This document shows, piece by piece, positions 39,878 through 51,178 of a stretch of 64,000 nt of DNA. Position numbers and translations under genes: made by a program. Position 1 is the stretch's first letter. Every line of letters begins with the position of its first letter. The notes under the pieces are model-generated. The model was not told where the DNA came from. It saw only the letters and a list, made by a program, of their open reading frames with translations, and ran no database searches. The stretch is from Centrapalus pauciflorus. Its lineage: Eukaryota > Streptophyta > Magnoliopsida > Asterales > Asteraceae. The stretch covers positions 1 through 64,000 of the forward strand of contig JAANYP010002044.1 of NCBI GenBank assembly GCA_020465985.1. The letters run 5' to 3'.

Positions 39878-41342
39878 GAGCCGTGTCGACTTTCAGAACA
39901 TTCAAATCATAACTCTCACAAAAGCAGTCGGTGAACTCCAAGAGCATAACTCTAATCTTGATAAGGAGAATGCAGAACTGAGAAAGATTGTTGAAAGTGT
40001 TAGAGACGAAAACACGGAGATTAAATCATTTGTTGCTGATCAATCGTCTGAGATCCGAGCAATGCGGTCCCTCCTAGAGCAACTTATGAAAAATCTACAA
40101 ACTCAGGGGGAGACGAGTTGTAAAGATCAGGAAGTACAGCGAGAAGATGATGATAATGAAGGCGATGATCCCGGTGCGAACAAAGAGATTGAGTCTGTAG
40201 ATTTTTCTGCAGCTCAAGTTACACAAGTTCAGGGGGAGCCTAGTACAGAAGGAGGAGAGGGAGGAGCAGGAGGAGAAGCAGGTTCTTCAAGGACTTTAGA
40301 TAGCGACATGATAGATGCGCTGAAAGATATTGAAGAAGAGCTCATGGAATTTGATTTTGAAGATGATATTGAAGAATTAGAAGAAGGTGAATTCATTCCA
40401 GATGATGTCGCTGACTGGAAATCGGATGATGAAGTGCTAGATGATGAAGACGATCATGTTAATGAAGTAATAATCAATTCACAACCAATCACTGAACTGT
40501 ATGAGAGCCAAAATCATAATGTGATTGATATTGATTACATCAAGGTAGCCTCAGCTGAAGGTAAAGACCTTGAAGAGGCTGAGAAAGAGCCATCTAGAGC
40601 TGATCTGTTAAATCTTTGGTTCAAGAAGGAAGAAAAGAAAGATCAGCTGAAGATGAAGAAGAAGATGAGAAATCCAAGTGCTGGAAATTTTGCTGGAGGG
40701 ATTATTAGCTGGTTCTTTGACAGAGAACTGCAGCTGTTTATTTTGAAAAGAAGAGATGGCCTTCAATACTTGAGGCGGACACTGAAAGCGTTTAATTCAT
40801 TGCCCAAGATTGAAGTTAAGGAGTTAGCCTGGAAGGAGCTGATCAATATTGGAGATGATCCCTACGCGAACGTAATCGAAAGAATTATAAGGAAAGAAGG
40901 GCGATCAGGCAAATTTGAGCGACTAAAGCCAAGGACCGGAAAGAGGGTCGAGGATGGATCGAGAATAGATCCTCATACAGGTAGGCCATGGGCCAGGATG
41001 GAATACAAACCTGTGAGGTGTCTAAAGAAAGTCCCAATGAAGCCAATGCCACAGAACGTTTTGAGCAACATGAAGTGGTGGTACCTAGAGATTGACACTG
41101 CTGAAGCTATCATGGAAGATCAAGACGAGCAGGTAATTTTGAAGGTATATGATCCATTGCACTTGATAAACCTATCAAAGGACGACCTGAAGAAGCTTCA
41201 TGATCAGCCTATCTTCTTTACTGAACCATGGAGATCTGAAGCCAGGAAGTTCCAAAAGGTAGTTAAAGTTTGTATAGATGCTGGATTATATGCAGGTAGT
41301 AATATATATATAGCTCTAGTACTTAAATTTGATGTAATGTAA
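39800..41342 (+). CDS. D1 ORF3b: C-terminal frame of the additional protein
   Basis: Frame +1 relative to ORF3a; open upstream to 39705, but similarity of composition suggests it becomes coding at about 39790-39810. It begins with a strong leucine-zipper-like coiled coil (ITLTKAVGELQEHNSNLDKE and on through about 40095), an acidic Asp/Glu region, then a basic C-terminal domain with two Trp-rich patches (GGIISWFFDRELQLF; SNMKWWYLEID) comparable in position to the H1 C-terminal domain. It may be translated as a fusion with ORF3a by frameshifting or splicing, or the element may simply carry one indel here. Confidence 0.7.
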
Positions 41343-41359
41343 TTAATTAGAAGCTATCG

Positions 41360-41372
41360 TCAAGGGGGAGTC
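41360..41372 (+). other. D1 polypurine tract
   Basis: CAAGGGGGAGTC ends directly at the 3' LTR start TGTTGGTACA (41373). Confidence 0.85.
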
Positions 41373-42031
41373 TGTTGGTACACCCTGTGTGACGATAGCA
41401 GTCTAATCGATCTTCATTATGATTTAGGTAATATTCTGAGTATTAACCAGTATTTTGATATATATGTTTAATATGTGTTTGTCTGTTATTGATTGTGTGT
41501 TTGAACTTAATGTAACATATTACAAGAAGTTCAAACATAAAGGTCAAAGATTAACTCAAACATAAGTTAAAACATTAGTTTCATCACTTAAGTGTTTAAG
41601 TGTATTGGCTAGATTCGAATAGGTAAAGGAAGACATTCGAATCTGTGATAGATTTGAATGTATCCTTAGATTCGAATGGGTTAGATTCGAGTCTATCAGA
41701 TGGACAGATTCGAATGGGCCTTAGGCCAGATTCGAGGTTGGCCCACAACAGACTCGAATCAGGGTCTATAATTAGGGATAGACTCGAATGATTAGAGGAC
41801 TTTTTGCAGAATTCGTGAGGAATTAAGCAAGAGGCGATCTCGAGTTTATCAACTAGGTGAGTGCCGTTTCGGAGAGAATTAGTACGTAGGATCGTTCGTG
41901 TGTCGTTCGTTCAGCGTCTAATAGTCTCCGTGTTTCCGTTGGTTGAGAGTTGTCCGTCTAACCGTCAACGAGGATTCCGCACCCGTTCACGGATCCGCGT
42001 CTAGATAGATCTTGAAGTGGTAGACCTTACT
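41373..42031 (+). repeat. D1 3' LTR, 659 bp
   Basis: TGTTGGTACACC at 41373 to ...GACCTTACT at 42031. The terminal CA expected from D2 (TTACA) reads CT here, so one end base has changed. A TATAATTA box lies at 41767-41774, about 264 bp before the end, matching D2. Dense AGATTCGAAT words lie at 41610-41790. Confidence 0.92.
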
Positions 42032-42036
42032 AGAAT
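42032..42036. repeat. D1 target-site duplication, right copy (AGAAT)
   Basis: Pairs with 28790-28794 and restores continuity of B ORF3. Confidence 0.9.
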
Positions 42037-42694
42037 GGGTGCTACATGCCCAGAACTTGAAGCATATGAATACACTGGCGTTGCACAAATGGGATACAGA
42101 GAATGGGTGGAGTTGGCAGTTGCCCAGAGCCAGTGTATGTCTAAAACAACTAAGACTATCAGGGCATACGTCAAAAAGTTGATGGAGAGAGTCAAGGATC
42201 TTGGCCTGATCTCAGAAGAACAGATCAAGGGTATCTTAGTGGCTACACCGAAGATCAAGGCCAAGAGAAACAGAAAGGATACAGAGCAAGAGGAACTCCT
42301 GATCATGATTGAACAAGCTGATGTAGCCGTGGAAATCAAAGGAGTAGACCACAGCCTGCCTAAAGGAGTGGAACATGAGAAAGATAAGCTGATTGAAGAA
42401 CCTGAATTGGGGGTATTGTTTGTAGATCCCCTTACAAAGAAGAAGTTCTTCCAAAGAGCATCAGACTTGCACAAGGTTGGTCTCAAACAGTTTGTTGCTT
42501 TCAGACTTGCTAATTCCTTTAGGCAATCCATAAAGTGGAGAGCAACCATCTGGGATCAGCTCAGAGGCTTTTATGAAAGAGGGGAGCTTCAACATCCGAG
42601 TTTCATGTTCCTAAGAGTTGAAATGGAAAAAATGGATGAAACCAGGGAACAGCTTGAAGAGATGTTTGAAGAAGGAGTGCCACCACAGCCTTAA
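42032..42694 (+). pseudogene. B ORF3, C-terminal part after D1
   Basis: Continues the B gene with MGATCPELEAYEYTGVAQMGYREW, KTIRAYVKKLMERVKDLGL, VDPLTKKKFFQRASDL and WDQLRGFYERGEL, ending EEGVPPQP at 42694. This stretch is entirely open and shows the family C-terminus that H1 lost through a one-base insertion at about 12838. Confidence 0.88.
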
Positions 42695-43051
42695 AGTCCA
42701 TCTACTATCTGAGTAGATGAAGAATGGAAGCTGTCCATCAATTGGGCAGACTTGCCATTACTTGCTCTCATCATCAATAGTCCAACTTGTTTAATCTCTA
42801 TGTACATTAGTTGTACTTTGTTACATTAGTTGTAACTTTTATTTTACATCAGTTGTAATATGCATTAGTACAACAATTGTACTTTTGTAAAAACATGTGT
42901 TGTTTATGTAATCAAAATCAGTATATATATATAAACTGATCTTTTACTTTACCTTGATGTTGTAATTTCATTTCAGCAAAATGTATCGTTGAAATATATA
43001 GTGATTATTGTTAAAACCAGTTTAGACTGATTATTGCAAATAGGGGGAGAT
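42695..43051 (+). other. B 3' untranslated stretch and polypurine tract
   Basis: Contains ACATTAGTTGTA-type repeats (42801-42895) as in H1, and AAATAGGGGGAGAT at 43038-43051 immediately before the LTR. Confidence 0.75.
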
Positions 43052-44187
43052 TGTTAGGCACAAAAAGGCCCCAGTCAAACCTGCTCTACATCTTAGGGGG
43101 AGATTTTTAATCAAACCTGTTTGATGCACTTGAAGGTATAATTTAAGACCTGTTAATGCCTTATTGAAACCTGAAAAGTAATTGCAATAAAAGTCAAAGC
43201 TGTTTACCCTGTTGCATTCGTTGCAACAAAGGCAGATTGTCCAAGCTGTTCTGTCTGCTGAACAGGCTAGACATAAACTGTCTACGCTGCTCTATTCTAT
43301 TGAACAGCTTGGACAAATTCTAAGTGTTCTGTTCTTTGTGAACAGAACCTGTTCTTTGTGAACAGAACATGTTCTTTGTGAAAAGGCTAAACACTTTATG
43401 AAATATGTTTCCAAGTCCTCATGTGTTGTTTTGGACTACAAGATCAGTTTACAAAGTCGAAGACAAAGTGGAAAACAGAAGATGTTAAAGCTTCCTATGC
43501 TGTTCTGTTACATGAAGACAAAGAAGATATTTGAAATGGGTAACAGACCATTTCTTATATCAAAATGGCCTTAACAAAAGAAGAAAGATGCAAAGTTGAT
43601 ATTCCTCTTTTGGTTAAAGCCTTATGCAACAGAGACAAAAAGAAAAAGACAAAGATTCTGCCACATGAAGACAAGTCTGCGTTATCAGAATGTGAAGAAA
43701 AGTTGTTGTGTCTTTTTGGAAAGACATCCCACTATCTCATCTTCCAATGAAGAAGCTTCACTGAGATTCTCAATGAGAGTATAAAAGGAAGCTTCTAAGG
43801 ATTGTGAGAAAACCAAGAGTGAGAAATTCAGATCGTGCATCGAAGTGTGTTATTCCATGCATGCAAGTCTTCTTGAATAAAAGAGTAACGTGTGTCCAAG
43901 CTGTTCTTATTCAAGTTGTCCATCTGTGTCTTGTAAAATCAGTGAGTTCATCTTAGTGAGTGTATTCATTGTATCTAGTCTGAGTGTGTCATAGATTAGC
44001 TGAACATCTGTTGTATCTGTCATCTCAGCTTGAACCTTTCCGCATTCAAGCTTGTTTGTAATTAACACTTGTTAATAATATACACAAACATTGAGAAAAG
44101 AGTGTTGAGTTTTAAATTGTTGTATTCACCCCATCCCCCCCTCTACAACTTAGAACAATTCGCTAGCGAAACCTTTTGGGACCTACA
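43052..44187 (+). repeat. Shared LTR: B 3' LTR and C 5' LTR, 1136 bp
   Basis: TGTTAGGCAC at 43052, directly after B's polypurine tract, to GGGACCTACA at 44187, directly followed by a PBS. One LTR therefore serves two internal regions. It has three tandem CTGTTCTTTGTGAACAG-type units (43328-43385), where A, B-5' and H1 have two. CCAAT is at 43744-43748, TATAAAAG at 43780-43787. A frame MALTKEERC (43565-43750) is open as in the sisters. Confidence 0.93.
43744..43787 (+). promoter_or_regulatory. Shared B/C LTR core promoter
   Basis: CCAAT at 43744-43748 and TATAAAAG at 43780-43787. It would drive C transcription. Confidence 0.7.
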
Positions 44188-44189
44188 AC

Positions 44190-44201
44190 TGGTATCAGAG
44201 C
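44190..44201 (+). other. C primer-binding site
   Basis: TGGTATCAGAGC, two bases after the shared LTR. Confidence 0.93.
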
Positions 44202-44249
44202 AGATAGAGTGTGTGTTAACTCTCAATCTCTCATTCTCTCTACTTTCCC

Positions 44250-46918
44250 ATGGACAACAGTGCTGCCAGCTCCTCCTCTTACTATGACAATGGTTCTATG
44301 GCCAAACCTCCGAAATTCAATCATCAAAACTTCTCTCGTTAGAAGTGCAGAATGATGCTCTACTTAAAGAATCTGGATGTACAACTGCCATAGATAGTAA
44401 TGGAAGGTCCCTATGTGCCAACCTCTGTTACTACCATTGCTCTTGATGCAAAAGCCAGGAATAACGTGGTTATTTCTCTTCCTGATGATGTGTTCAAACA
44501 GGTTGAGAAAATGAAGACTGCAAACGAGATGTGGGATACTTTGTGTACCGTCTATGATGGTCCCACTATCACACTGGATAACAGGATTAACAACCTTGTT
44601 AGACAGTATGAACTCTTCTTTACAAAGCCAAAGGAGTCTCTCACAGAAACCTATACAAGGTTCACTGCTTTAATTAAAGAACTCAAAGCTGTTAGGATCA
44701 CTAAGGATAGCTTGACTCTGGTGAACAAGTTCTTGGACATTCTGGCTGAGGAATGGAATTATTTTTCTACTATCTTAAGAAATTCAGGCACCATCAAAGG
44801 TATGGATCTTCTAAATCTATATGGATTCTTACTAAATGATGAGCAGTCAAGGCAACAGAAAAGAAATGCCTTAGAAATGTCTAAGAGAAGTGCTGCCTTA
44901 GTGGCCAGCGTGAGACAACCTATTAGTCAGGTATGTGATGTGTTCACACAACCTAATCAACAGGCTGATGATGAAAGGGAAGAAATGTCTGAAGAGGAAG
45001 ACTGTGAAGATCTTGATGAACTAGATGATGAGCAAATGATTGCAATGTTTGTCAAGAAGTTCAACAAGAAGAGGCTTGGTGGAAGAATGCTGCAAAAGAA
45101 GTCTGGTGCCATAAAAAAGAAGACATTTAATAAAACTAAGGTTGAGGGCTTTAAATGTGGCAAAACTAGCCATATAGCTGATGACTGTGTGTCTAAAGCT
45201 GTTGGTCAATCATCCAAACCATTCAAGACAAACAGGGACGATGGCTACAGGGTTAAGTACCTTATGGCCATGGCTAAGCCGAGAAAGTTGGAAGACTCAG
45301 TGGCTTCCAATAAGCAAAAGGGACTCATGGCTGAGACATGTGATTGGCAGGAATCTGTCTCATCTTCGGATGAATAAGATAACAACTGTCTGATGGCCAA
45401 CACTGATGTCCCATCAACAAGCAACTTCAAACAAGACCTGGCTGAAGCTGAAGCCCTTATTAGCTTAAAGAACTGGAATCCAACAATGATGTACAAGGTA
45501 CAAAACTTTATGGCTTACAGTTCGGATGAAAAACTCAAAATGTTTGAATATCTGCTTTTTTGATTTAAAAGCTGCTATTGAGAAGCACAATGTTTTGTTG
45601 TCTGAAATCTCCAAGCTAAAAACTGATCTTGAAATAAAAACTAGTAAACTAGATCATTTCCATAAGTTGGAAACTGAACTTGCTGAATTAAAACACATCA
45701 ATTCCATTTTATTAGAAGAAAAGAGAGAAACAGACATAAAACATGCAAAGCTTCAAAAGATTGTTGACTCTTGGTGCCAATCTGCACAAAAAGTCAGCCA
45801 TTATATCAGTCAACAGATCCCTGCTCAAATCTAAGCCTATCTTGGAGGGGATCTTGGCAAAGCAGCTTCAACCGTTGAGATAAGTAATCTGAAAAATGAC
45901 CTATCCACTCTTGGTGAGCTTCCAAGCACTTTCATCCAGAAATTGAATGGTAAGCTAGTCTCAACAAATAGGTTTGTCAGGCGTCAAAATACTGACAGCT
46001 TGTGTGAAAAAGCTCCAAAAGCTGATGATGGAATGTGTTCTCCCTCAAATCAGTATGCTAAGTGCTCAGCTGGTTCACACAAGCAAAAGAAAGGAAAAGA
46101 ATCTCAAGCTGCAGCTGTGGACTCTAAACCTGTTGACAAGACAGGCTCTGGGTCTAAAGCTGATGGTAAGAGACCTGTTAATCCTTTTGATGCTGATCAT
46201 TTTGAGAAAAAGTTTTCAAAAGGCAAGCAGCCTGCTTTTAGCAAGAGTAATTCTTATGTTGAAAGCAAATCTGTTGTGATTTCAAATAAGTTATTAAATC
46301 ATGGTGAATGGTTATAAATGAATGTAAGTCTTTCAAAACCAAAAGTAGTGATTATGTTGATAGGCAACATCCATCACATCTCAGTAAGGCAAAGGCAAAG
46401 CCGTTGCTCTACCTGAGAAATTTGGGAATAAGTTTCCCAAACCTGTGGAAGTTCAAAGGCCAATCAAACTTCCTGTATTTGATATTTGTCCTCCCAAAAA
46501 GAGGAAAGAGGATACAGGCAAAGCTGTTACCATTGTGCCTTCCACCCAAACTGTTGATTCTTCTAAAAATAGTAATGAGTTTGCTAAACCTGCTGATAGG
46601 ATCAACAAAAATAATTCATAATATGTTTCTGGAAGTACTTCTTCCAAAAAGGCTAAATAAAGAAAATGTTATAAGTGTGGGAAGAAGACACATATGGCCA
46701 AAGATTGTCCTGAAATTGAGGACACGAGGCCTGTTGACTCTGCTAGTTCCATCATTGCAAAAACAACCAGTGTTGGAAGTAATATGGTCAATGAGGATAG
46801 TATCCAAGCTGATACAATCAAAATAAGGAATATTAGTGTGGATATCACTGGTCCATCAACAAATGTTGATGAAGTAGGAGAACTCATCCCTATGATGAGT
46901 TCCCCTGAAAATAACTAA
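44250..46918 (+). pseudogene. C gag, decayed
   Basis: ATG GAC AAC AGT at 44250. Stops at about 44339 (TGG to TAG), 44391 (GAG to TAG), 45375 and 45832 (CAA to TAA). An in-frame loss of 87 bp near 44440 joins TTI to ALDAKARNN, removing 29 residues of the gag domain. Frameshifts lie near 45555 and 46310, and a stop near 46659 falls just before the second knuckle CYKCGKKTHMAKDC (46669). It ends MSSPENN at 46918. Same plan as A. Confidence 0.88.
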
Positions 46919-46943
46919 TGTTTTCCCATGACACTCTGCAGGA
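46916..46943 (+). promoter_or_regulatory. Acceptor-like site at the C gag/pol boundary
   Basis: The gag stop is in AACTAAT, then TTTTCCCATGACACTCTGCAG|GAC; 23 nt from stop to the end of CAG, as in B. Confidence 0.45.
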
Positions 46944-49900
46944 CAAACAACCATCCTAGGTTTGGTACTTGGACAGTGGCTGCTCAGGACATATGACAGG
47001 TTGTAAGGATCTGCTGAGTGATCTCAGGCATGAAAAAGGGCCAAAAGTCACCTTTGGTGACAATGTACAGGGATCCACAGAAGGATATGGAACTCTTCAA
47101 GCTGGTGCTGCTGTATTCAAAAGAGTAGCCTATGTGTCTGGGCTAAAACATAATCTTGTAAGCATTAGTCAACTGTTTGATGCTGGCTACAAGGTTAACT
47201 TTGATGAGCACCTGGGTTACATATTGGATCCCCAAGGCAAAGTTGTGTTGTGTGCACAAAGGAAGAAATGTGTATATGTTGTGGACATGAAATCTGCTAA
47301 TCTCACAACTGAAACCTGCTTTATCTCCAGAAGCAATGCAGACCTGAACTGGTTATGGCACAAAAGGCTATCACACCTGAACTTCAGGAATATCAACAAA
47401 CTCTGTAAGAAAGTGTTGGTAACAGGTTTGCCTTCTATAACCTTCGTTAAGGATAAACTCTGCACAGCTTGTGAGAAAGGCAAACAGAGAAAAATATCTT
47501 TTAAATCGAAGCACACTTTCTCTACTGATACTCCCCTCTTTTTAATCCACATGGACTTGTTTGTCCCAAGTCTAGGAGGTAAAAGATACACTCTAGTAAT
47601 GGTTGATGAGTTCTCCAGGTTTACATGGGTGATCTTTCTGAAGAGCAAAGGAGAGGCTGCTAGAGAAATCATTGGATTTATCAAAAAGATGGAGATGCTG
47701 AACTCTGCTCAAGTTAAGCAGCTTAGAAGTGATCATGGTACTGAATTCAGAATCAGTACTCTTGAGGACTTCTGTGAAGAAAGAGGGATCTCAAAGAACT
47801 TTTCAGCAGTAAGAACTCCACAACAAAATGGAGTTGCTGAAAGGAGAAACAGAACTCTCATTGAAGCTGCTAGAACCATGTTTTGTGCATCAGGTTTACC
47901 TTCATCATTCTGGGCTGAAGCTGTCAACACTACCTGCTTCACCCAAAATAGATCCTTGGTGGTGAAAAGTTTCAACTAGACTCCCTATGAGTGAATCAAA
48001 GGGAGAAGGCCAAACATTAGCTATTTCCATGTGTTTGGATGTCCCTGCTTCATTCTAAACCAGAGGGACCAGCTGGCAAAATTTGAACCTAAAGCTGATG
48101 AAGGTGTGTTTGTTGGATATTCTGCTATCTCCAAAGCCTACAGATTATATAACTACAAACGAAAGGTGACTGATGAATCTATCAATGTCACCTTTGAGGA
48201 GTCTAGGAGTGCTTCCACCAAAAATGTTCCTGAATCAGTTTCAGGAGAGTTCAACTTTGATGATCTCATGCCTTCCATTAATGTAGAAAAGGACTCAAAA
48301 GCTTCCACTACACCCAGAGTGGAACCAGTTAACCACAATGGACATGATGATGACTAGGTTGATACACCCTGCGTGAATAAGTTTACTGACATAATTACAA
48401 CATCATATCCTGAACCAATCAATGCTGATTTTCCTAGATCCTCTACTAATATGTTCAACAATGGAGAGTCATGTTCAACAAGTGAACAGGCTCAAGCTAA
48501 CAGTGTGTCTAAAAATCTTGAAAGCTGCTCTACAGGACCCGTTGAAGATGCCAATAACTCAGGAGTCTTCATTGAAGCAAGATCCTAAGTGGATCAGGTG
48601 TCACCCAAATGATCAAATAATTGGTGACATCAACAAAGGGGTGCAAACAAGATGGGACAGCTTAGGAAACTTTTGTATGTTTTCTAGATTTGTGTACCTG
48701 GTGGAGCATAAGAAAGTGGATGAAGCACTGAAAGATGCCAGTTGGATCACTGCCATGCAAGAAGAGCTCACTCAGTTCGAGAGAAACAAAGTATGGAAGG
48801 TATTTCAAATGGATGTAAAGAGGTCATTTTTGAATGGAAAGCTGCAAGAAGAAGTGTATGTCAAGCAGCCTCCAGGTTTTGAAAATGAACACCATCCAGG
48901 TTTTTGTCTATAAGTTAGACAAAGCCCTCTATGGTCTAAAACAAGCCCCTAGAGCCTGATATGACACTCTAACTGATTTCCTTATGAGCAATGGTTTTTC
49001 CAGAGGTAAAGTGGATACCACACCGTACATAAAGAAGGTGAAGTCTGATATTATGCTTGTTCAAATATATGTGGATGACATAATATTTGGGTTTACTAAT
49101 GAGCAGTTATGCAAGAACTTTTTGTTACTCATGAAATCAAAATATGAAATGAGTATGATGGGAGAACTTACTTTCTTTTAAGGATTACAGGTTAAACAAA
49201 CCTCAAATGGAATTTTTATAAATAAAAGAAAGTACACTTTAGATCTTTTGAAAAAGTTTAAATTTGATCAAAGTTCTCCTATCAAAACCCCAATGGCAAC
49301 CAATGTAAAGTTGGATGCTGATGCCAGTGGTAAAGCTGTTTCAGTAACAGCTTACAGAGGCATGATTGGGAGCTTGCTATATTTAACTGCTAGTAGACCA
49401 GATATTATGTTTGCTACTTGTTTATGAGCTAGGTTTCAAGATGATACTAAAGAAGCACAACTAGCTGCTGTAAAAAGAATCTTCAGATACCTTAAGGGTA
49501 CACCAGGTTTGGGTCTTTGGTATCCCAAAGACTCAAGTCTTGAGCTAACAGGATATTCAGATTCTGATTTTGTAGGTTGCAGGCTAGACAGAAAAAGCAC
49601 AATAGGTGGGTGTCAACTCCTTGGTGGTAAGTTGATAAGTTGGTGTAGCAAGAAGCAGAACTCAGTTTCTACTTCTACTACTGAAGCTGAGTATTGCTGC
49701 TGGAAGCTACTGTGAGCAGATTCTGTGGATGCAACATCAGCTTGAAGACTATGGACTTGTATACAGGAAGAATCCTATCTGTGTTATAATACAAGTGCTA
49801 TAGCCATCTCCAACAATCTAGTATTTCATTCCAGAACAAAGCATATAGAAGTCAGACATCATTTCATCTGGGATCACATCGAGAAAGGTAATGTGGAGGT

Positions 49901-49986
49901 AAGTTTTATTTCCATATATGAACAGCTTGCAGACATTTTCACCAAGCCTCTTGATGAAAAAAGGTTTAATTATCTTGTAAGCAAGC
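46939..49986 (+). pseudogene. C pol, decayed and with an RT deletion
   Basis: Protease LDSGCSGHMTG intact in sequence (about 46967-47000) but preceded by TAG (46956). The open block 46969-47979 holds the HHCC and integrase core; a 12-bp in-frame loss shortens DLFGP...VPSLGG to DLFVPSLGG. Stops at 47977, about 47992, 48355, 49179 and 49425. In the RT an in-frame deletion of roughly 85 codons joins KVWK directly to VFQMDVKRSFLNG (about 48798). YVDD lies at 49069-49080. RNase H runs to LVSKL at 49986, where F begins. Confidence 0.88.
49982..49986. repeat. Presumed left target duplication of F (CAAGC)
   Basis: The five bases before F's LTR terminus. The right copy would be outside the window, so unverified. 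Confidence 0.4.
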
Positions 49987-51114
49987 TGTTAGGCACAAAA
50001 AGGCCTCAGTCAAACCTGTTCCACATATGAGGGGGAGATTCTTAATCAAACCTGTTGATGCACTTGAAGGTAAAATTTAAGGCCTGTTTATGCCTTATTG
50101 AAACCTGAAAAGTGATTTGCAATATCAGCCCAAAGCTGTTTACCATGTTGCATTCGTTGCAACAAAGGCAGTTTGTCCAAACTGTTTTGTCTGCTGAACA
50201 GGCTGGACATATACTGTCTACGCTGCTCTATTATGTTGAGCAGCTTGGACAGTTTACAAGTGTTCTGTTCTTTATGAACAGAATCTGTTCTTTGTGAACT
50301 GAATCTGTTCTTTGTGAACAGATTAAACACTTTATTGGAATATGTTTCCAAGTCCTCATGTATTATTTTTGGCTAGAAGATCAGTTTACAAGTCGAAGAC
50401 AAAGTGGAAAACAGAACTGCACAGCCTGCCCACGCTGCTCTGTTACATGAAAGACAAACGAATATCTGAAAAGGGTGACAGAGCTTTTCTTATATCAAAA
50501 TGGCATTAACAAAAGAAGAAAGATGCAAAGTTGACATTCCTCTTTTGGTTAAAGCCTTATGCAACAGTGACAAAAAGGAAAAGACAAAGATTCTGCCATG
50601 TGAAGACAAAGATACTTTATCAGAACGTGCAAAAAGGTGCTTTGTCTTTTTGGAAAGACTTTCCATTATCTCATCTGTCCAATGAAGAAGCTTCACTGAG
50701 ATTCTCCTTTTGAGTATAAAAGGACGCTTCTAAGGATTATGAGATATCAAGAGTGTGAAATCAGAACGTGCATTGAAGTGTGTCATTCCATGCATGCAAG
50801 TCTGCTTATATAGAACAGTAGAGTGTGTCTAAGCTGTTTATGCTTAAGCTGTCCATCTGAGTCTTGTAAAAACAGTGAGTGCATCTATGTGAGTGTAGTC
50901 ATTGTGTCTAGTCTGAGTGTGTCTTAGATTAGCTGAACAACTGTTGTATCTGTCATCTCAGCTTGAACCTTTCCGCATTCAAGCTTGTTTGTAATTCACA
51001 CTTGTTAATTATATACACAAACATTGAGAAAAGATTGTTAAGTTTTTTAATAACTGTATTCACCCCCCTCTACAGTTTAGAACTATACACTTGGGAAACC
51101 TTTCAGTACCAACA
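49987..51114 (+). repeat. F 5' LTR, 1128 bp
   Basis: TGTTAGGCAC at 49987 to ...TACCAACA at 51114. Three CTGTTC(T/A)TTGTGAAC-type units lie at 50266-50325. CCAAT is at 50679-50683 and TATAAAAG at 50715-50722. A frame MALTKEERC at 50500-50685 is open. Confidence 0.92.
50679..50722 (+). promoter_or_regulatory. F 5' LTR core promoter
   Basis: CCAAT at 50679-50683 and TATAAAAG at 50715-50722. Confidence 0.7.
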
Positions 51115-51116
51115 AC

Positions 51117-51128
51117 TGGTATCAGAGC
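51117..51128 (+). other. F primer-binding site
   Basis: TGGTATCAGAGC, two bases after the LTR. Confidence 0.92.
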
Positions 51129-51178
51129 AGATAGAGTGTGTGTGTCATATCTAGATCTCTTATTCTCTCTACTTTGCC

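Larger units (their letters stand above)
28795..42031 (+). mobile_element. D1: young Sirevirus-type copia element of a second family, 13.2 kb
   Basis: Truncated 5' LTR, leader, open gag, open pol, 2.2-kb noncoding stretch, ORF3 in two overlapping frames, polypurine tract, 3' LTR, and a perfect 5-bp target duplication in B ORF3. The 334 shared LTR bases differ at two positions (both transitions) by eye, so insertion is recent. The PBS and the second half of the 5' LTR are deleted, so it cannot prime its own reverse transcription. Confidence 0.95.
14636..44187 (+). mobile_element. B: complete but decayed copia element (same family as H1), host of E2 and D1
   Basis: 5' LTR 14636-15745, PBS, gag, pol, ORF3, polypurine tract and 3' LTR 43052-44187 are all present in order on the plus strand. 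Two later insertions (E2 in RT, D1 in ORF3) expand it to 29.5 kb; B's own sequence is about 13 kb. All frames carry many stops. The 5 bases before it are GGGAC. Its 3' LTR is directly followed by another PBS and gag (C), so B and C form a tandem sharing one LTR. Confidence 0.88.
43052..49986 (+). mobile_element. C: tandem copia copy sharing B's LTR, interrupted by F
   Basis: LTR, PBS, gag and pol up to the last residues of RNase H. At 49987 a complete LTR starts with its exact terminus inside the RNase H tail (after ...YLVSKL), best read as insertion of F; C's ORF3 and 3' LTR would then lie right of the window. Confidence 0.8.

Noticed and set aside
43325..43390. Steroid-receptor-type response elements (GAACAnnnTGTTC look-alike)
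   Set aside because: Plants lack these receptors; the match is a coincidence of the palindromic unit.
49987..51114. C 3' LTR shared with F as a second tandem LTR
   Set aside because: C has no ORF3 or polypurine tract before it and the LTR starts exactly at its terminus inside RNase H, so a new insertion (F) is simpler; a precise deletion remains possible.
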